Part shown: piece by piece, positions 28,659-38,974 of the stretch
Layout of the letters: every line of letters starts with the position of its first letter
Position numbering within the stretch: the first letter of the stretch is position 1
NCBI GenBank assembly: GCA_963844405.1
Contig: CAWJNZ010000007.1
Span: forward strand, 372,001-436,000
Reading direction: 5' to 3'
DNA: 64,000 nucleotides
Origin: DASSUW01 sp963844405
GTDB lineage: Bacteria > Actinomycetota > Thermoleophilia > Solirubrobacterales > Solirubrobacteraceae
The notes under the pieces: generated by a model
What the model saw: only the letters and a program-made list of their open reading frames with translations
The model's database searches: none
What the model was told of the DNA's origin: nothing
Position numbers and translations under genes: made by a program

Positions 28659-29341
28659 GGCGCGAGCTCCGAGAGGTCGTCGACCACCACGTCGGCGCCG
28701 GCCTCGCGCAGGTCGCGCGGGTCGGCCGAGCGGGCGACGCCGATCACCAGGCCGAAGTCGCCGGCCCGGCCCGCCGCGACTCCGGCGAGGGCGTCCTCGA
28801 CCACGACCGACCTGCGCGGGTCTACCCCGAGCCGGCGGGCGGCCTCGAGGAAGCCGTCGGGAGCGGGCTTGCCGGACAGGCCGAGCTGGGTGATGTCGCC
28901 GCCGTGGACGGTCAGGTCGAAGAGGTCGCTGATGCCGGCGGCGTAGAGGACGTTGTCGGCGTTCGCGCTCGAGGACACCACCGCGGTGCGGACGCCGGTC
29001 TCGCGCAGGTGGCGCACCCAGCGCACGGAGCCGGGGAAGGCCTCGACGCCGCCGCGCAGCAGCGCCTGCTCGACGAGCGCCTGCTTGCGGTCGGCGATCA
29101 GCCGGACGGTGAACGGGGCGAGCTCGAGGCCGCGCGACGCGAGGAAGTCGCGCACGCCGTCCTCGCGCATCTTGCCGTCGACGTGGTCCAGGTAGTCGCG
29201 GTCGAGGTCGAACGGGCGTTGCCCGTGGTGGGCGAGCACGGGATCGAAGGTCAGCTTCCAGCAGTGCGCGTGCAGCGCGGCGGTCGAGGTGAGGACGCCG
29301 TCGAGGTCGAACAGGACGGCGTCGTAGATGGGCGTGGTCAT
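28655..29341 (-). CDS. beta-phosphoglucomutase-type HAD phosphatase
   Basis: HAD-superfamily enzyme, class IA. The 228-residue product has motif I DLDGVLT (nucleophile Asp and acid-base Asp), motif II Ser in TAVVSSSANA, Lys in SGKPAPDGFL and motif IV VVEDALAGVAAG, the beta-PGM hallmark. It would convert beta-glucose 1-phosphate, the product of the downstream GH65 enzyme, to glucose 6-phosphate. ATGA overlap with the GH65 gene at 28655-28658. It diverges from the BTAD regulator with 89 bases between. Confidence 0.92.
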   Translation of the reverse strand: MTTPIYDAVLFDLDGVLTSTAALHAHCWKLTFDPVLAHHGQRPFDLDRDYLDHVDGKMREDGVRDFLASRGLELAPFTVRLIADRKQALVEQALLRGGVEAFPGSVRWVRHLRETGVRTAVVSSSANADNVLYAAGISDLFDLTVHGGDITQLGLSGKPAPDGFLEAARRLGVDPRRSVVVEDALAGVAAGRAGDFGLVIGVARSADPRDLREAGADVVVDDLSELAP

Positions 29342-29387
29342 GGCACGCGAAGCTACGGGCGACCCGCCGGCATCGAATCGATCAGTG

Positions 29388-29412
29388 CCCTAGTCCGCTC
29401 CCTAGTTAGGAT
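29388..29412 (+). promoter_or_regulatory. direct repeats and -10 box before the BTAD regulator
   Basis: CCCTAGT occurs at 29388-29394 and 29400-29406, period 12, and is followed directly by TAGGAT (29407-29412), a fair -10 box 18 bases before the ATG. SARP/BTAD-type regulators typically bind heptamer direct repeats near a promoter. The repeats lie between the regulator and the divergent pgm-GH65 operon, so they could control both. Confidence 0.4.
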
Positions 29413-29430
29413 CGGCGCGGCGGGTCACGT

Positions 29431-32104
29431 ATGGATTTCCGCGTCCTTGGCCCCGTGAAGGTCGACGCCGGCGAGCTCCCGTCCGGAAGACAGGTCGCGC
29501 TGCTCTCGTGCCTGCTGATGGCCGGCGGCCGGGTCGTGTCACGCGACCGGCTGATCGACGCGCTGTGGGGCGAGCACCCGCCGGCGACGGCTCCGAACGC
29601 GCTCCAGGTGCAGGTGCATGCCCTGCGCCGCCGGCTCGGCGCCGAGCGGATCACCCGCGAGGGACCCGGCTACCGCCTCCAGCTCGAGCCCGGCGAGCTC
29701 GATCTCGCGCGCTTCGAGGACCTGGTCGAGCGCGGCCGGTCCGAGGAGGCGGACGCGGCGGCCGCGACCTTCCGCGAGGCGCTCGCGCTGTGGCGCGGGC
29801 CCGCCTACGAGGACGTGCGGTACGAGGCGTTCGCGCAGGCGGAGGTGGCCCGGCTGGAAGAGCTGCGGCTCGCCGTGCTCGAGGATCGCGTCGAGGCCGA
29901 CCTGGCGGTCGGCCGCGAACGCGAGCTCGTGCCCGAGCTCGAGGCGCTCGTGGCGGAGCATCCGAGCCGAGAGCGGCTGTGCGGGCAGCTGATGCTCGCG
30001 CTCTACCGCAGCGACCGCCAGGGCGCGGCGCTCGAGGTGTTCACGCGCGCCCGCGAGGCGCTGCGCGACGAGCTCGGGCTCGAGCCCGGGCCTGCCCTGC
30101 AGGAGCTCCAGCAGGCGATCCTCCGGCACGACAGCGCGCTCGCCCGTCGCGCCCGGCACGCGCTTCCCGCGCCCGAGACGCGCCTCGTCGGCCGCGCTGC
30201 CGAGCTTGCGGCGCTGGCGGCGCTGGTGCGCGGCGGCGCGCGGCTGGTCACGCTGACCGGAGCGGGCGGCATCGGCAAGACGAGGCTCGCGCTCGCGGCC
30301 GCCCATGAGCTGGCCGACGCGTTCCAGGACGGGATGTGGTTCGTCGACCTCTCGCCCGTCGCCGGACCCGGGGGTGGTGCTCGACACGATCGCGAGCGCG
30401 CTCGGCGCCCGGCCCGACCAGCTGCCGTCGTTCCTGCGCGGCCAGCAGGCGCTGCTGCTGCTCGACAACTTCGAGGTCGTCGACGCCGCGGCGCCGCTGG
30501 TGAGCGAGCTGCTCCGCTCGGCGCCGGGCCTGGTCGTGCTCGCCACCAGCCGCACGCCGCTGCGGCTCTCCGGCGAGCACCAGTACCGCGTCGAGCCGCT
30601 GCCCCTCGCCGACGCCGTCCGCCTCTTCGCCGCCCGCGCCGACGCGGTCGCGCCGAGCCACCGCCGCCCCGGCGGCGACGAGGTCGCGACGCTGTGCCGG
30701 CGCCTGGACTGCCTGCCCCTGGCCATCGAGCTGGCGGCGGCGAGGACGCGCGACTACGCCGCCGGCGAGCTGCTGGAGTCGGTGCCGGGCTCGCTCGAGC
30801 TGGCGGGTGAGGGACCGCGCGACCTGCCGGCGCGCCAGCGCACGCTCCGCTCGACGATCGACTGGAGCCACCGCCTGCTCGATCCCGAGGCGCAGGCACT
30901 GTTCGCGCGCCTCGCCGTGTTCGCCGGCGGGTTCACGGCCGCGAGCGCCGCGGCGGTGTGCGGCGCCGCCCGCGAGGCGCTGGCCACGCTCGTCGCCGCG
31001 AGCCTCGTCCACGAGCGCGCCGGGATGCGGTACTCCATGCTGGAGACCGTCCGCGAGTACGCGCTCGAGCGGCTCGGCGAGGACGACGGCCTGCGGCGGC
31101 GCCACGGCGAGCACTACGTCGGCCTCGCCGAGGCGGTCGAGGACCAGCACCCGGCGAGCGGCGCCTGGGAAGACCTCGAGGCCGAGCACGACAACTTCCG
31201 CGCCGCGCTCGACTGGAGCCGCGACCACGGGGCCGTCGACATCCAGCTGCGGTTGGTCGGGGCGCTCTCGTACTTCTGGGCGACGAGCGGCTACCTGCGT
31301 GAAGGTCACGCGCGGATCGACGAGGCGCTGCGGCACGCGGCCGAGGCACCGCCGGACCTGCGGGCGAGGGCGCTGGCAGGCTCGGCGCTCGTGGCGCACA
31401 GCCTCGGCGACTACGAGTGGATGCGCGTGTCGGCGCAGGCCAGCCTCGAGCTCTTCCGCGCGTTCGGCGACGAGCGCCGCACGGCGCTGGCGCTCAACGA
31501 GCTCGGGATCGCGCTCAGCAACCTCGGCGACCTCGACGCCGGGATCGCGTGCCACGAGGAGAGCGCGGCGATCTCGCGCCGGCTGGCGGACGGCATCCGG
31601 CTGTCGGCGGCCCTCAACAACCTCGGCTACTGCGTCCTGCAGCGCGGCGACCACGCCGAGGCGCGAGCGTGGTTCGAGGAGGGCCTCGCCGTGTCCCGCA
31701 GGATCGGCCACCGGACCGCCGAGTCGGTGATGCTCGGCAACCTGGGCCTCGCCGCCCTGCTCGAGCGCCGGCCGGACGAGGCGCTCGACCACTTCCGGAC
31801 CGCGCTGGTCATCGACCGCGAGCTGGAGTACGGGGAGGGCCTCGTCTACGGCCTGGTCGGGATCGCCGCCGCGCTCCCGGCGAGCGAGGAGGCGGCGATG
31901 CTGCTCGGTGCCGCGCACGCGGGCGCACGCGACCTGGCCGTCGAGCTCGAGCCGCTCGAGGCGCAGGTCCACGCGCGGCTCACGGACGCGCTGCAGGAGG
32001 CGCTCGGCGCCGCGCGGTTCGCCCGGGCCCACGGGGCCGGGCAGGCGGCCGGCCTCCAGGACACGGTGCAGCACGCCTTAAGCGCGGTCGTAAGCGCCTC
32101 GTAA
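29431..32104 (+). CDS. BTAD/AfsR-type transcriptional regulator, one frameshift
   Basis: The 890-residue product (after correction) has an OmpR-type DNA-binding domain (about 1-90: LPSGRQVALLSCLLMAGGRV, LQVQVHALRRRLGAERI), the BTAD helical domain (90-240), an NB-ARC-like ATPase (Walker A GAGGIGKTRLALA, then LLLLDNFE and LATSRTPLRL), and C-terminal TPR repeats (about 580-840). Near 30363 one extra base changes DLSPVADPGVVLDT into another frame; the downstream frame opens exactly in register (LDTIASALGARPDQL...). It lies beside the GH65 operon and may regulate it. Either a sequence error or a recent mutation. Confidence 0.85.
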
Positions 32105-32153
32105 GCGGCCTCCCCCACCTTGGCCTCCCCACCCCCACGGAAAGGCCAAGGAC

Positions 32154-35100
32154 ATGAGGCACACGCTCGCCGCGCTCGCCGTGACGCTCGTCGCGGCGGT
32201 GTTCGCTGCGGAGGCCCAGGCGGCCGACTCGATCAGCTTCGGCGACAAGGGCTCGGGCGCCACGTTCGGCGCCAACGAGATCGTCGGCATCGACGGCTCG
32301 ATCACCTATCGCAACGACTGCCCGAAGCCGGGCATCGACGACTGGTTCTACCCGGCGACCGACGTCTACCTCGTGCCGGCGGGCTCGGGCACGGGGACGT
32401 TGCAGGACGTGGGGGGCGGACGCCCGAACACGATCGTGGCGACGGCGACCGCGTTCCTGGACGAGGTGATCGCGATGACGGCTCCGGCCGGCAACCTCGA
32501 CGAGGGTGAGTACGACGTCGTCTACGACACCTGCCAGGACGGTGAGTTCGACCCGGGCTTCGACACGGTGTTCGCGGGTGCCGTGACCGTCCGGCTCCCC
32601 GATGTGCTTCCGCTCGCCGACGGCGCGATCGGGCGGATCAAGAGCGAGGCACGCGACGAGTACGCGGCCTGGATGAAGACCCGGAAGGACATGAGCGGGA
32701 TCTTCAAGCTCGCCGACCGCGCGCTCAAGGTCCAGTGCAAGGCCGGCAACGCGATCGGGTGCGCGATGCGCAAGCTCGACTACTTCGACGGCGTCAAGGA
32801 GCGCTTCCTCACCCTCCTGCTCAGCCAGGCCAACCACTACCTCGCGATCGCCGAGGACCCGCCGGACGCGAACTTCGACACGCTCACGACGCTCGCGCCG
32901 GTCGACGTGCCGCGCGACCACAGCGACTCCGAGCTCGGCAACGCGCTCGCGGACGCCCTGCGGCCGTTCGCCGGCGAGGCGGCGGTGAGCGCCGCCCTGC
33001 TGCGCGCGGTCGAGCGCTACCAGGGCGCGCAGGCCGCGGGCGACGCCGACTGGGCGCTCGTCCACGCCCGGCAGGCGCTCAACCTCACCGAGACGCTGCG
33101 CGAGGTCGTCCCGGCCGGCGGTGACGCGCTCGCGGACCTGCGCGCCGCGGTGAGCGACCCCCAGCTCGACCCGGCCATCACGGCCGGCCGGTCCTTCACG
33201 CAGCGCGTGTGGAACTCGGGGCTGACCGCCGGCGAGCGCCGCGCCCTGCTCAACCAGGGCCTGAGCACGACGCGGATCGCGAAGCTCGAGACCGAGGTGC
33301 GTGGCATCGCGCTCGAGAACTCGCTGGTGGACGGAGCGAGCATCGTCGCCGCGCTCGACCAGACGCGGGCGGCGCACTCGGCCACGGCCTCCGCGCTGGA
33401 CTCGGCGGCCGCTGACTGGGAGGAGATCGTCGTGGCGCTCGAGGCCCGCAGCGACCGGCCGGCGGTCGACGCCGGCGGCCTGTACGACGCCACCGCGGGC
33501 ACCGCGCTCACGCTCGAGGGCTCCGCCGCGGGCGACTGGGACCTCGACGGCGACGGCGAGTTCGACGACGCGGACGGCCGCGAGCCCTCGGTCACCTTCG
33601 ACGAGGCGGGCACCCGCGTGATCGGCCTCCGCACGAGCGGAGCGGTGTCGTACGCCGTCGTGCGCGTCACGGGCGGCCAGCCCGCGCCCGTGATCTCCTC
33701 GGCCGTCCCCGCCGCGCGCTCGGCGACGGTGACCGTCGGCAGCCCGGTCGACTTCTCCGTGACCACGAGCGCCGCGGCCGCGTACGCGTGGACGATCGAC
33801 GGCGCGCCCGCGGGCTACGGCGCGGCGCTCACCTACGCGCCGGCCGCCGCGGACGTCGGCTCGCACACGATCGAGGTGACGCTCTCCGGGAAGACACGCC
33901 GCACCTGGGACGTCGTCGTGCTCGACGGCGATCCCGACGCGGACGGCTGGACGAAGACGACCGACTGCGACGAGACCGACCCGGCCGTCCACCCCGCCGC
34001 CGACGAGCGGCTCGGCAACGGCCTCGACGACGACTGCGACCCGTCGACGGCCGACGCCCCGCCCGGCGGCCTGACCGGCTCCCTGCGCTCCTGGGGCTCG
34101 AACCACAACGGCACGATCGGGATCGGGACCGGCACGCCCACCCTGGTCCCCTCGCCGGTCGCCGTCCCGGGGCTCGACGACGTCGTCCAGATGGAGCACG
34201 GAGATCGCTCCCAGTACGCCGTCCTCGCCAGCGGCCAGGTGCGCGCCTGGGGCTTCAACGGCACGGGCGGGCTCGGCATCGGGGTCTTCGGCTCCGCGCA
34301 GCTCTCGCCGGTGTCGCCGCTGGCGGTCGGCGGCGGCGGGGGCCATCTCTCCGGCGTCACCCAGCTCGCGGCGAGCTCGCACGGCCATGTCCTTGCCAGG
34401 CGGACCGACGGAAGCGTCGTGGCCTGGGGCCAGAACCAGGCCCGTCAGGTCGGCGACGGCTCCACGGTCAACATGCGGCTCTACCCGGTCCACGTCGTCA
34501 CCGGCGCAGACGGCCCGCCGCTGACGGGCGTCCGCGCGGTCGAGGCCAGCACCTCGGGCAGCTACGCGATCATGGAGGACGGGACCGTCCGCTCCTGGGG
34601 CTACATCCACTGCGACGGCGGCACCTCGATCCGCCAGGAGCCGTTCCCGGTCCCGCTGCCGCTGGTGGGAGGCGACGTGCGCCAGCTCTCGTCCAGCGGC
34701 TACTGGACGCTGATCCTCAAGAAGGACGGCACGGTCCTCTCGTGCGGCGCCCTGGCGCCCGTCGCGGGCCGGCCCGTCCCGACGATCGGCGACGTCTACG
34801 TCCCCAAGCCCGTCACGGGCTTCGGCCCCGGCAGCGGCGTCGTCGACATCTCGGCCGGGGGCGAGGCCGGCCTGGCCCTCAAGGCGGACGGCAGCGTGTG
34901 GCTCTGGGGCGCCAACAACAACTGGGAGCTCGGCGTGCTCGGCAAGTCCGGCCCCGCCTCGGTCCCCGCGCCGACCCAGGTGCCCCTGCCGCCCGGGCCG
35001 CCGGTCGTCGACGTCGAGATGGACGACGCCTGCCACGCGCTGCTGGAGCGGGCGGACGGGAGCGTGCTCGCCTGGGGCTGCGACTTCTTCGAGCAGGTCG

Positions 35101-36935
35101 GCAACGGCCCCGGCCCCCAGACCGGCGTCATCACGCCGACGGTGATCGCCATGCCGGGACGGAGCGCGATCGGCGTCTCGACCGGCGGCTGGAACTCGCT
35201 CGCCCTGACCCGGCCGGCCGCCGACCCCGAGTGGGAGCCGCCCGCGACCTGGGTCGACGCGTCGGTCGCCGACGCGACCGTCGCCGAGGCCGGCGGCACG
35301 TTCGAGATCAGCCTGTCCGCCGCGCTGCCGCACGACGTCAGGGTGGACTGGACGCTGGAGGCGGGCACGGCCGGGGCCGCCGACGTCACGCTCGGCGACG
35401 GCACGGCGACCGTGCCGGCCGGCGCCACCACCGTCGAGGTGGCGGCTCCGGTGCTCGACGACGCGCTCGACGAGGACGCCGAGACGTTCACCGTCGCGCT
35501 CCGCGACGCCTCGCACGGCATCCGGCTCGCCCGCGAGCAGGCGGCCGGGACGATCGAGGACGACGACGCGCCGCCCGCCGTCAGCGTGCACCCGGCGAGC
35601 GTCGCCGAGGGCGACACGAGCCTGGCGGACGGCAGGGTGAAGGTGCGGCTGTCGGAGCCGAGCGGCAAGCCGGTCACGGTCGGCTTCGCGACGGCGGACG
35701 GCACGGCGACGAGCCCCGGCGACTACGCGCCGGCATCGGGCCGGCTGGCCATCGCGGCCGGCGAGCTCGAGGCCGTCGTCCACGTCGCCGTCCGCGGCGA
35801 CACGGCGATCGAGCCGGACGAGGCGCTGTCGATGTCGCTGGCGGAGCCGGAGAACGCCACGCTCGGCGACGCCTCGGCGGCGCTGACGATCGCCGACGAC
35901 GAGCCGCTCGCGCTGGCCGTCGAGAGCCCGCAGGTCGGCGAGGGCGAGACGGCGGAGTTCACCGTCGCGCTCGACGCCGCCGCGCCGACCGGCACCGTGT
36001 CGGTCGGCTACGAGGTGGTCGGCGTGACGGCGAGCGTGCCCGGCGACGTGGCCGCGGCGAGCGGCACGCTGGTCTTCGGCCCCGGCGAGACCTCGAAGCA
36101 GGTCGGCGTGCAGGTGCACGGCGACGCCGAGGTGGAGGGCGACGAGGCGTTCCGGCTCGCGCTGCGCGACGTCGTCGCCGACCGGCGGGTGATGCGCGGC
36201 GAGAGCACCGTCGCGACGATCGTCGACGACGACGGCGAGGAGGCACCGCCGCCGCCGCCGTCGCCGTCCGACACCACCCCGCCGGTCACGACGGCGACAG
36301 GCCACCCGGCGGGCTGGAGCCGCGACAGCGTCACCGTCTCGCTCACCGCCACCGACGAGGGGTCCGGCGTGAAGGAGATCAGGTACCGGATCGCCGGCCA
36401 GACGACGACGGTCCCCGGCGCGTCGGCGTCGATCCCGGTGAGCGCCGACGGCGCGACGACGATCGCCTACGCGGCAGAGGACCACGCCGGCAACGTCGAG
36501 GCCGAGCGCACGCTCGTCGTGCGGATCGACCGCACGCAGCCGGTCGTCTCCTGCACGGCGACGCCGAGCCGCCTGTGGCCGCCCAACCACAGGCTCGTCC
36601 CGGTCACCGTCGAAGTGCAGGTGCAGGACGGCGGCGCGGGCGCGGGCGGCTTCACGCTCGTCTCGGTCACGAGCAGCGAGCCCGACGACGCGCCCGGCGG
36701 CGGCGACGGCAGGACGACCGGCGACATCCGCGGGTTCGTCGCCGGCACGGCCGACACCGCGGGGCGGCTGCGGGCGGAGCGTGCGGGCAAGGGGTCCGGG
36801 CGCGTGTACACGCTTACGTACGCCGGGCGCGACGCGGCCGGCAACGAGAGCGAGTGCACGGCGACCGTGAGGGTCCCGCACTCGAAGGCGCGCGCGGCGG
36901 CGAAGAAGCCGCCGCGCGCCGGGAGGCGTCGCTAG
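32154..36935 (+). CDS. large secreted protein: PKD, MopE-like, RCC1 and Calx-beta domains
   Basis: 1593 residues. Signal peptide 1-23 (ends AEAQA). A helical region without known relatives (about 150-430) is followed by a PKD-like segment (440-505), a short acidic metal-binding-type motif with DxDxDG, DCDETDP and GLDDDCDP (about 590-633, as in MopE-like repeats), RCC1-type seven-blade repeats (about 642-1020; WGxNxxGxxG elements), three Calx-beta domains (about 1031-1140, 1141-1248, 1251-1362) that probably bind calcium, a Ser/Pro linker, an OmpL47-like domain (1372-1460) and a C-terminal beta domain with a Lys/Arg tail. GGAAAGG lies 8 bases before the ATG. A surface adhesin or matrix protein is likely; no enzyme motif seen. 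Confidence 0.85.
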   Translation: MRHTLAALAVTLVAAVFAAEAQAADSISFGDKGSGATFGANEIVGIDGSITYRNDCPKPGIDDWFYPATDVYLVPAGSGTGTLQDVGGGRPNTIVATATAFLDEVIAMTAPAGNLDEGEYDVVYDTCQDGEFDPGFDTVFAGAVTVRLPDVLPLADGAIGRIKSEARDEYAAWMKTRKDMSGIFKLADRALKVQCKAGNAIGCAMRKLDYFDGVKERFLTLLLSQANHYLAIAEDPPDANFDTLTTLAPVDVPRDHSDSELGNALADALRPFAGEAAVSAALLRAVERYQGAQAAGDADWALVHARQALNLTETLREVVPAGGDALADLRAAVSDPQLDPAITAGRSFTQRVWNSGLTAGERRALLNQGLSTTRIAKLETEVRGIALENSLVDGASIVAALDQTRAAHSATASALDSAAADWEEIVVALEARSDRPAVDAGGLYDATAGTALTLEGSAAGDWDLDGDGEFDDADGREPSVTFDEAGTRVIGLRTSGAVSYAVVRVTGGQPAPVISSAVPAARSATVTVGSPVDFSVTTSAAAAYAWTIDGAPAGYGAALTYAPAAADVGSHTIEVTLSGKTRRTWDVVVLDGDPDADGWTKTTDCDETDPAVHPAADERLGNGLDDDCDPSTADAPPGGLTGSLRSWGSNHNGTIGIGTGTPTLVPSPVAVPGLDDVVQMEHGDRSQYAVLASGQVRAWGFNGTGGLGIGVFGSAQLSPVSPLAVGGGGGHLSGVTQLAASSHGHVLARRTDGSVVAWGQNQARQVGDGSTVNMRLYPVHVVTGADGPPLTGVRAVEASTSGSYAIMEDGTVRSWGYIHCDGGTSIRQEPFPVPLPLVGGDVRQLSSSGYWTLILKKDGTVLSCGALAPVAGRPVPTIGDVYVPKPVTGFGPGSGVVDISAGGEAGLALKADGSVWLWGANNNWELGVLGKSGPASVPAPTQVPLPPGPPVVDVEMDDACHALLERADGSVLAWGCDFFEQVGNGPGPQTGVITPTVIAMPGRSAIGVSTGGWNSLALTRPAADPEWEPPATWVDASVADATVAEAGGTFEISLSAALPHDVRVDWTLEAGTAGAADVTLGDGTATVPAGATTVEVAAPVLDDALDEDAETFTVALRDASHGIRLAREQAAGTIEDDDAPPAVSVHPASVAEGDTSLADGRVKVRLSEPSGKPVTVGFATADGTATSPGDYAPASGRLAIAAGELEAVVHVAVRGDTAIEPDEALSMSLAEPENATLGDASAALTIADDEPLALAVESPQVGEGETAEFTVALDAAAPTGTVSVGYEVVGVTASVPGDVAAASGTLVFGPGETSKQVGVQVHGDAEVEGDEAFRLALRDVVADRRVMRGESTVATIVDDDGEEAPPPPPSPSDTTPPVTTATGHPAGWSRDSVTVSLTATDEGSGVKEIRYRIAGQTTTVPGASASIPVSADGATTIAYAAEDHAGNVEAERTLVVRIDRTQPVVSCTATPSRLWPPNHRLVPVTVEVQVQDGGAGAGGFTLVSVTSSEPDDAPGGGDGRTTGDIRGFVAGTADTAGRLRAERAGKGSGRVYTLTYAGRDAAGNESECTATVRVPHSKARAAAKKPPRAGRRR

Positions 36936-37873
36936 GCGACGACCTCCATGCCGACCATGTCCTCCTCGGAGGCGGCGCGGGGGTCCTCGACGGCGAGGAC
37001 GGCCTCCATGGCGGCGATGGCGACGGCGAGCTGCTCGTGGTCGGGCTCGCGGGTGGTCAGCTTCTGCAGCTGCATGCCCGGCCACATCAGCTTCTGCACC
37101 CACGGCGTGCTGCGGTTGCGGCCCGCCCACTTGATGACCTCGAAGCTGAGGCCGGCGATCAGCGGGACGCCGACGATGCGCGAGGCGAGCAGGACGTACC
37201 ACTCCGGCAGCCCGATCGGGGCGAACACGAAGATGGCCACGATCATCACGATCAGCAGGAAGCTGGTCCCGCAGCGCGGGTGCAGGCGCGAGAAGCGCTG
37301 GGCGTTCTCGGGCGTGAGCGGCAGCCCCGCCTCGAAGCAGGAGATCGTCTTGTGCTCGGCGCCGTGGAACTCGAACACGCGCCTCAGGTCGCGCAGGCGG
37401 GCGAGCACCACGATGTACCCGAGGAAGATCGCCGTGCGCAGGACGCCCTCGACGAGCCAGAAGAGGAAGGCGGAGCCGAGCTGGTCCTTGAACAGGCTCG
37501 TGAGCCCGACCGGGACGACGAAGAAGAGGCCGACCGCGAACAGCAGGGCGACGACCACGGTGCCGATCCACATCGCGGTCGAGATCGGCTCCTCGTCCTC
37601 GGGCAGCTGCGCGTTGGCCGACATGCCGAGCGCCTTGAAGCCGATGTTGAGCGACTCCACGAGCGCGACGACGCCGCGGATGACGGGCAGGCGGAAGGCG
37701 CGGTGGCGCTTGGTCCAGGAGACGAGCGGGAACGACTGCACGTCGATCTCGCCGTCGGGTTGGCGCACGCCGACCGCCCAGGTGGAGACGCCACGCATCA
37801 TGACGCCCTCCATGACGGCCTGGCCGCCTACGGGAGCGTCACGTTGCGCGCTGAGAAGAAGGTCGTCGCTCAC
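36932..37873 (-). CDS. DUF1385 family membrane protein
   Basis: The 313-residue product carries the DUF1385 signature: GGQAVMEGVMMRG near the N terminus, FHGAEHKTISCFEAG and HPRCGTSFLLIVM in the middle, with four or so membrane helices. Function is unknown, but the gene is very often next to rpmE and prfA, as here. GTG start. Its TAG stop shares the CTAG at 36932-36935 with the convergent RCC1 protein gene, inside a short palindrome. Confidence 0.9.
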   Translation of the reverse strand: MSDDLLLSAQRDAPVGGQAVMEGVMMRGVSTWAVGVRQPDGEIDVQSFPLVSWTKRHRAFRLPVIRGVVALVESLNIGFKALGMSANAQLPEDEEPISTAMWIGTVVVALLFAVGLFFVVPVGLTSLFKDQLGSAFLFWLVEGVLRTAIFLGYIVVLARLRDLRRVFEFHGAEHKTISCFEAGLPLTPENAQRFSRLHPRCGTSFLLIVMIVAIFVFAPIGLPEWYVLLASRIVGVPLIAGLSFEVIKWAGRNRSTPWVQKLMWPGMQLQKLTTREPDHEQLAVAIAAMEAVLAVEDPRAASEEDMVGMEVVA

Positions 37874-37912
37874 CGACTCTGCATCGGCAGCGACGCCCGT
37901 GAACGTGAGAGG

Positions 37913-38128
37913 TCAGCTACCGCCGCGCTGACGCTTGGCGGCGCGGCGCTGGAAGCGCTCGACGCGGCCACCGGTGTCGACCAGCTTCTGCTTGCCCGTG
38001 TAGAACGGGTGGCAGTTCGAGCAGATCTCCACGTGCAGGTCACCCTTCGTCGACCGCGTCGTGAAGGTGTTCCCGCAGGTGCAGGTGACGGTCGCCTCGG
38101 GGTAGTCGGGATGGATCTCGGTCTTCAT
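37913..38128 (-). CDS. rpmE: 50S ribosomal protein L31, zinc form
   Basis: The 71-residue product begins MKTEIHPDYPEATVTCTCGN and has the zinc ligands Cys16, Cys18, Cys36 and Cys39, the C+ type L31; the KxxHPFYTGKQKLVDTGGRVERF part is typical. It starts 17 bases from the divergent alpha/beta hydrolase gene, so their promoters overlap the coding regions. It leads into DUF1385 on the same strand after 39 bases. Confidence 0.97.
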   Translation of the reverse strand: MKTEIHPDYPEATVTCTCGNTFTTRSTKGDLHVEICSNCHPFYTGKQKLVDTGGRVERFQRRAAKRQRGGS

Positions 38129-38145
38129 GATGAGATCCAGTGTAG

Positions 38146-38925
38146 ATGCCGCTGCATGTCGTTGATCTCGGCGCCGGGCCGCCGGTCGTGCTCCTCCATC
38201 CGGGCCCCGGCCTCGACGGCTCGGTCTTCCTGCCGGGCGCGACCGCGCTCGCCGACGCCGGCTTCCGGGCGCTGCTCGTCGACCTGCCCGGCAGCGGCCG
38301 CTCGCCGGGCGACGACTTCACGCTGAAGGCGCAGGCGGCGGCCGTCGAGGAGGTCATGCGCGAGCTGGACGCGCCCACGCTGCTCGGCCACTCGTTCGGC
38401 GGCTACGTGGCCATGCAGCACCTCGTCGACTTCCCCGGCAGCGCGGCGCGGCTGGTCGCCTCGTGCACGGACGCCGACGAGGAGGAGGCGCCGGGCGGGC
38501 CCGAGGACCCGCTCGAGGGCCTGCCGCCGGAGGTGCGCCCGCGCGTCGAGGCCGCGTTCGAGCGCGAGAGCTCGGTCACCACGCCCGAGGAGTGCCGCGA
38601 GGTGTGGATCGACCAGATGCCGTTCTTCGCGGTCGACGCGGAGAAGGTCGTTCCAATGCTCGACGACGTCGTCTTCCAGCCCGAGGCGCACCACGAGCAC
38701 GAGCTGGGCGAGCTGCACGCGCTCGAGGCGCTGGCCGCGACCGGCATCCCGGTGCTCGCCATCGTCGGCGCGCAGGAGCGCTGGGGGACGGCCGCCGCCG
38801 AGCGGATCGCCGCCACCGCCCCACGCGGTGAGCTGCTCGTCGTCGACGATACGGGCCACTTCCCGTTCGCCGAGGCGCCCGAGCGCTATTGGCCGCCGCT
38901 GATCGACTGGCTCAAACGCACCTGA
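38146..38925 (+). CDS. alpha/beta-fold hydrolase
   Basis: The 259-residue product has the canonical fold: oxyanion region LLHPGPGLDGSVF, nucleophile Ser83 in GHSFGG, acid region VLAIVGAQERWG and His in VDDTGHFPFAEAPE near residue 240. The sequence is closest in style to proline-iminopeptidase-like or esterase members; substrate unknown. The start ATG is only 17 bases from the rpmE start on the other strand. Confidence 0.88.
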   Translation: MPLHVVDLGAGPPVVLLHPGPGLDGSVFLPGATALADAGFRALLVDLPGSGRSPGDDFTLKAQAAAVEEVMRELDAPTLLGHSFGGYVAMQHLVDFPGSAARLVASCTDADEEEAPGGPEDPLEGLPPEVRPRVEAAFERESSVTTPEECREVWIDQMPFFAVDAEKVVPMLDDVVFQPEAHHEHELGELHALEALAATGIPVLAIVGAQERWGTAAAERIAATAPRGELLVVDDTGHFPFAEAPERYWPPLIDWLKRT

Positions 38926-38974
38926 AGGTCTACGATCCCTGATCACTGCAGGCGGACCGGGGGAGGCGGACGCC

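Noticed and set aside
31980..37571. A 1863-codon open frame on the minus strand
   Set aside because: It lies opposite the BTAD and RCC1 genes, whose domains are clear; the antisense product is low-complexity Arg/Val/Asp with no fold signals.
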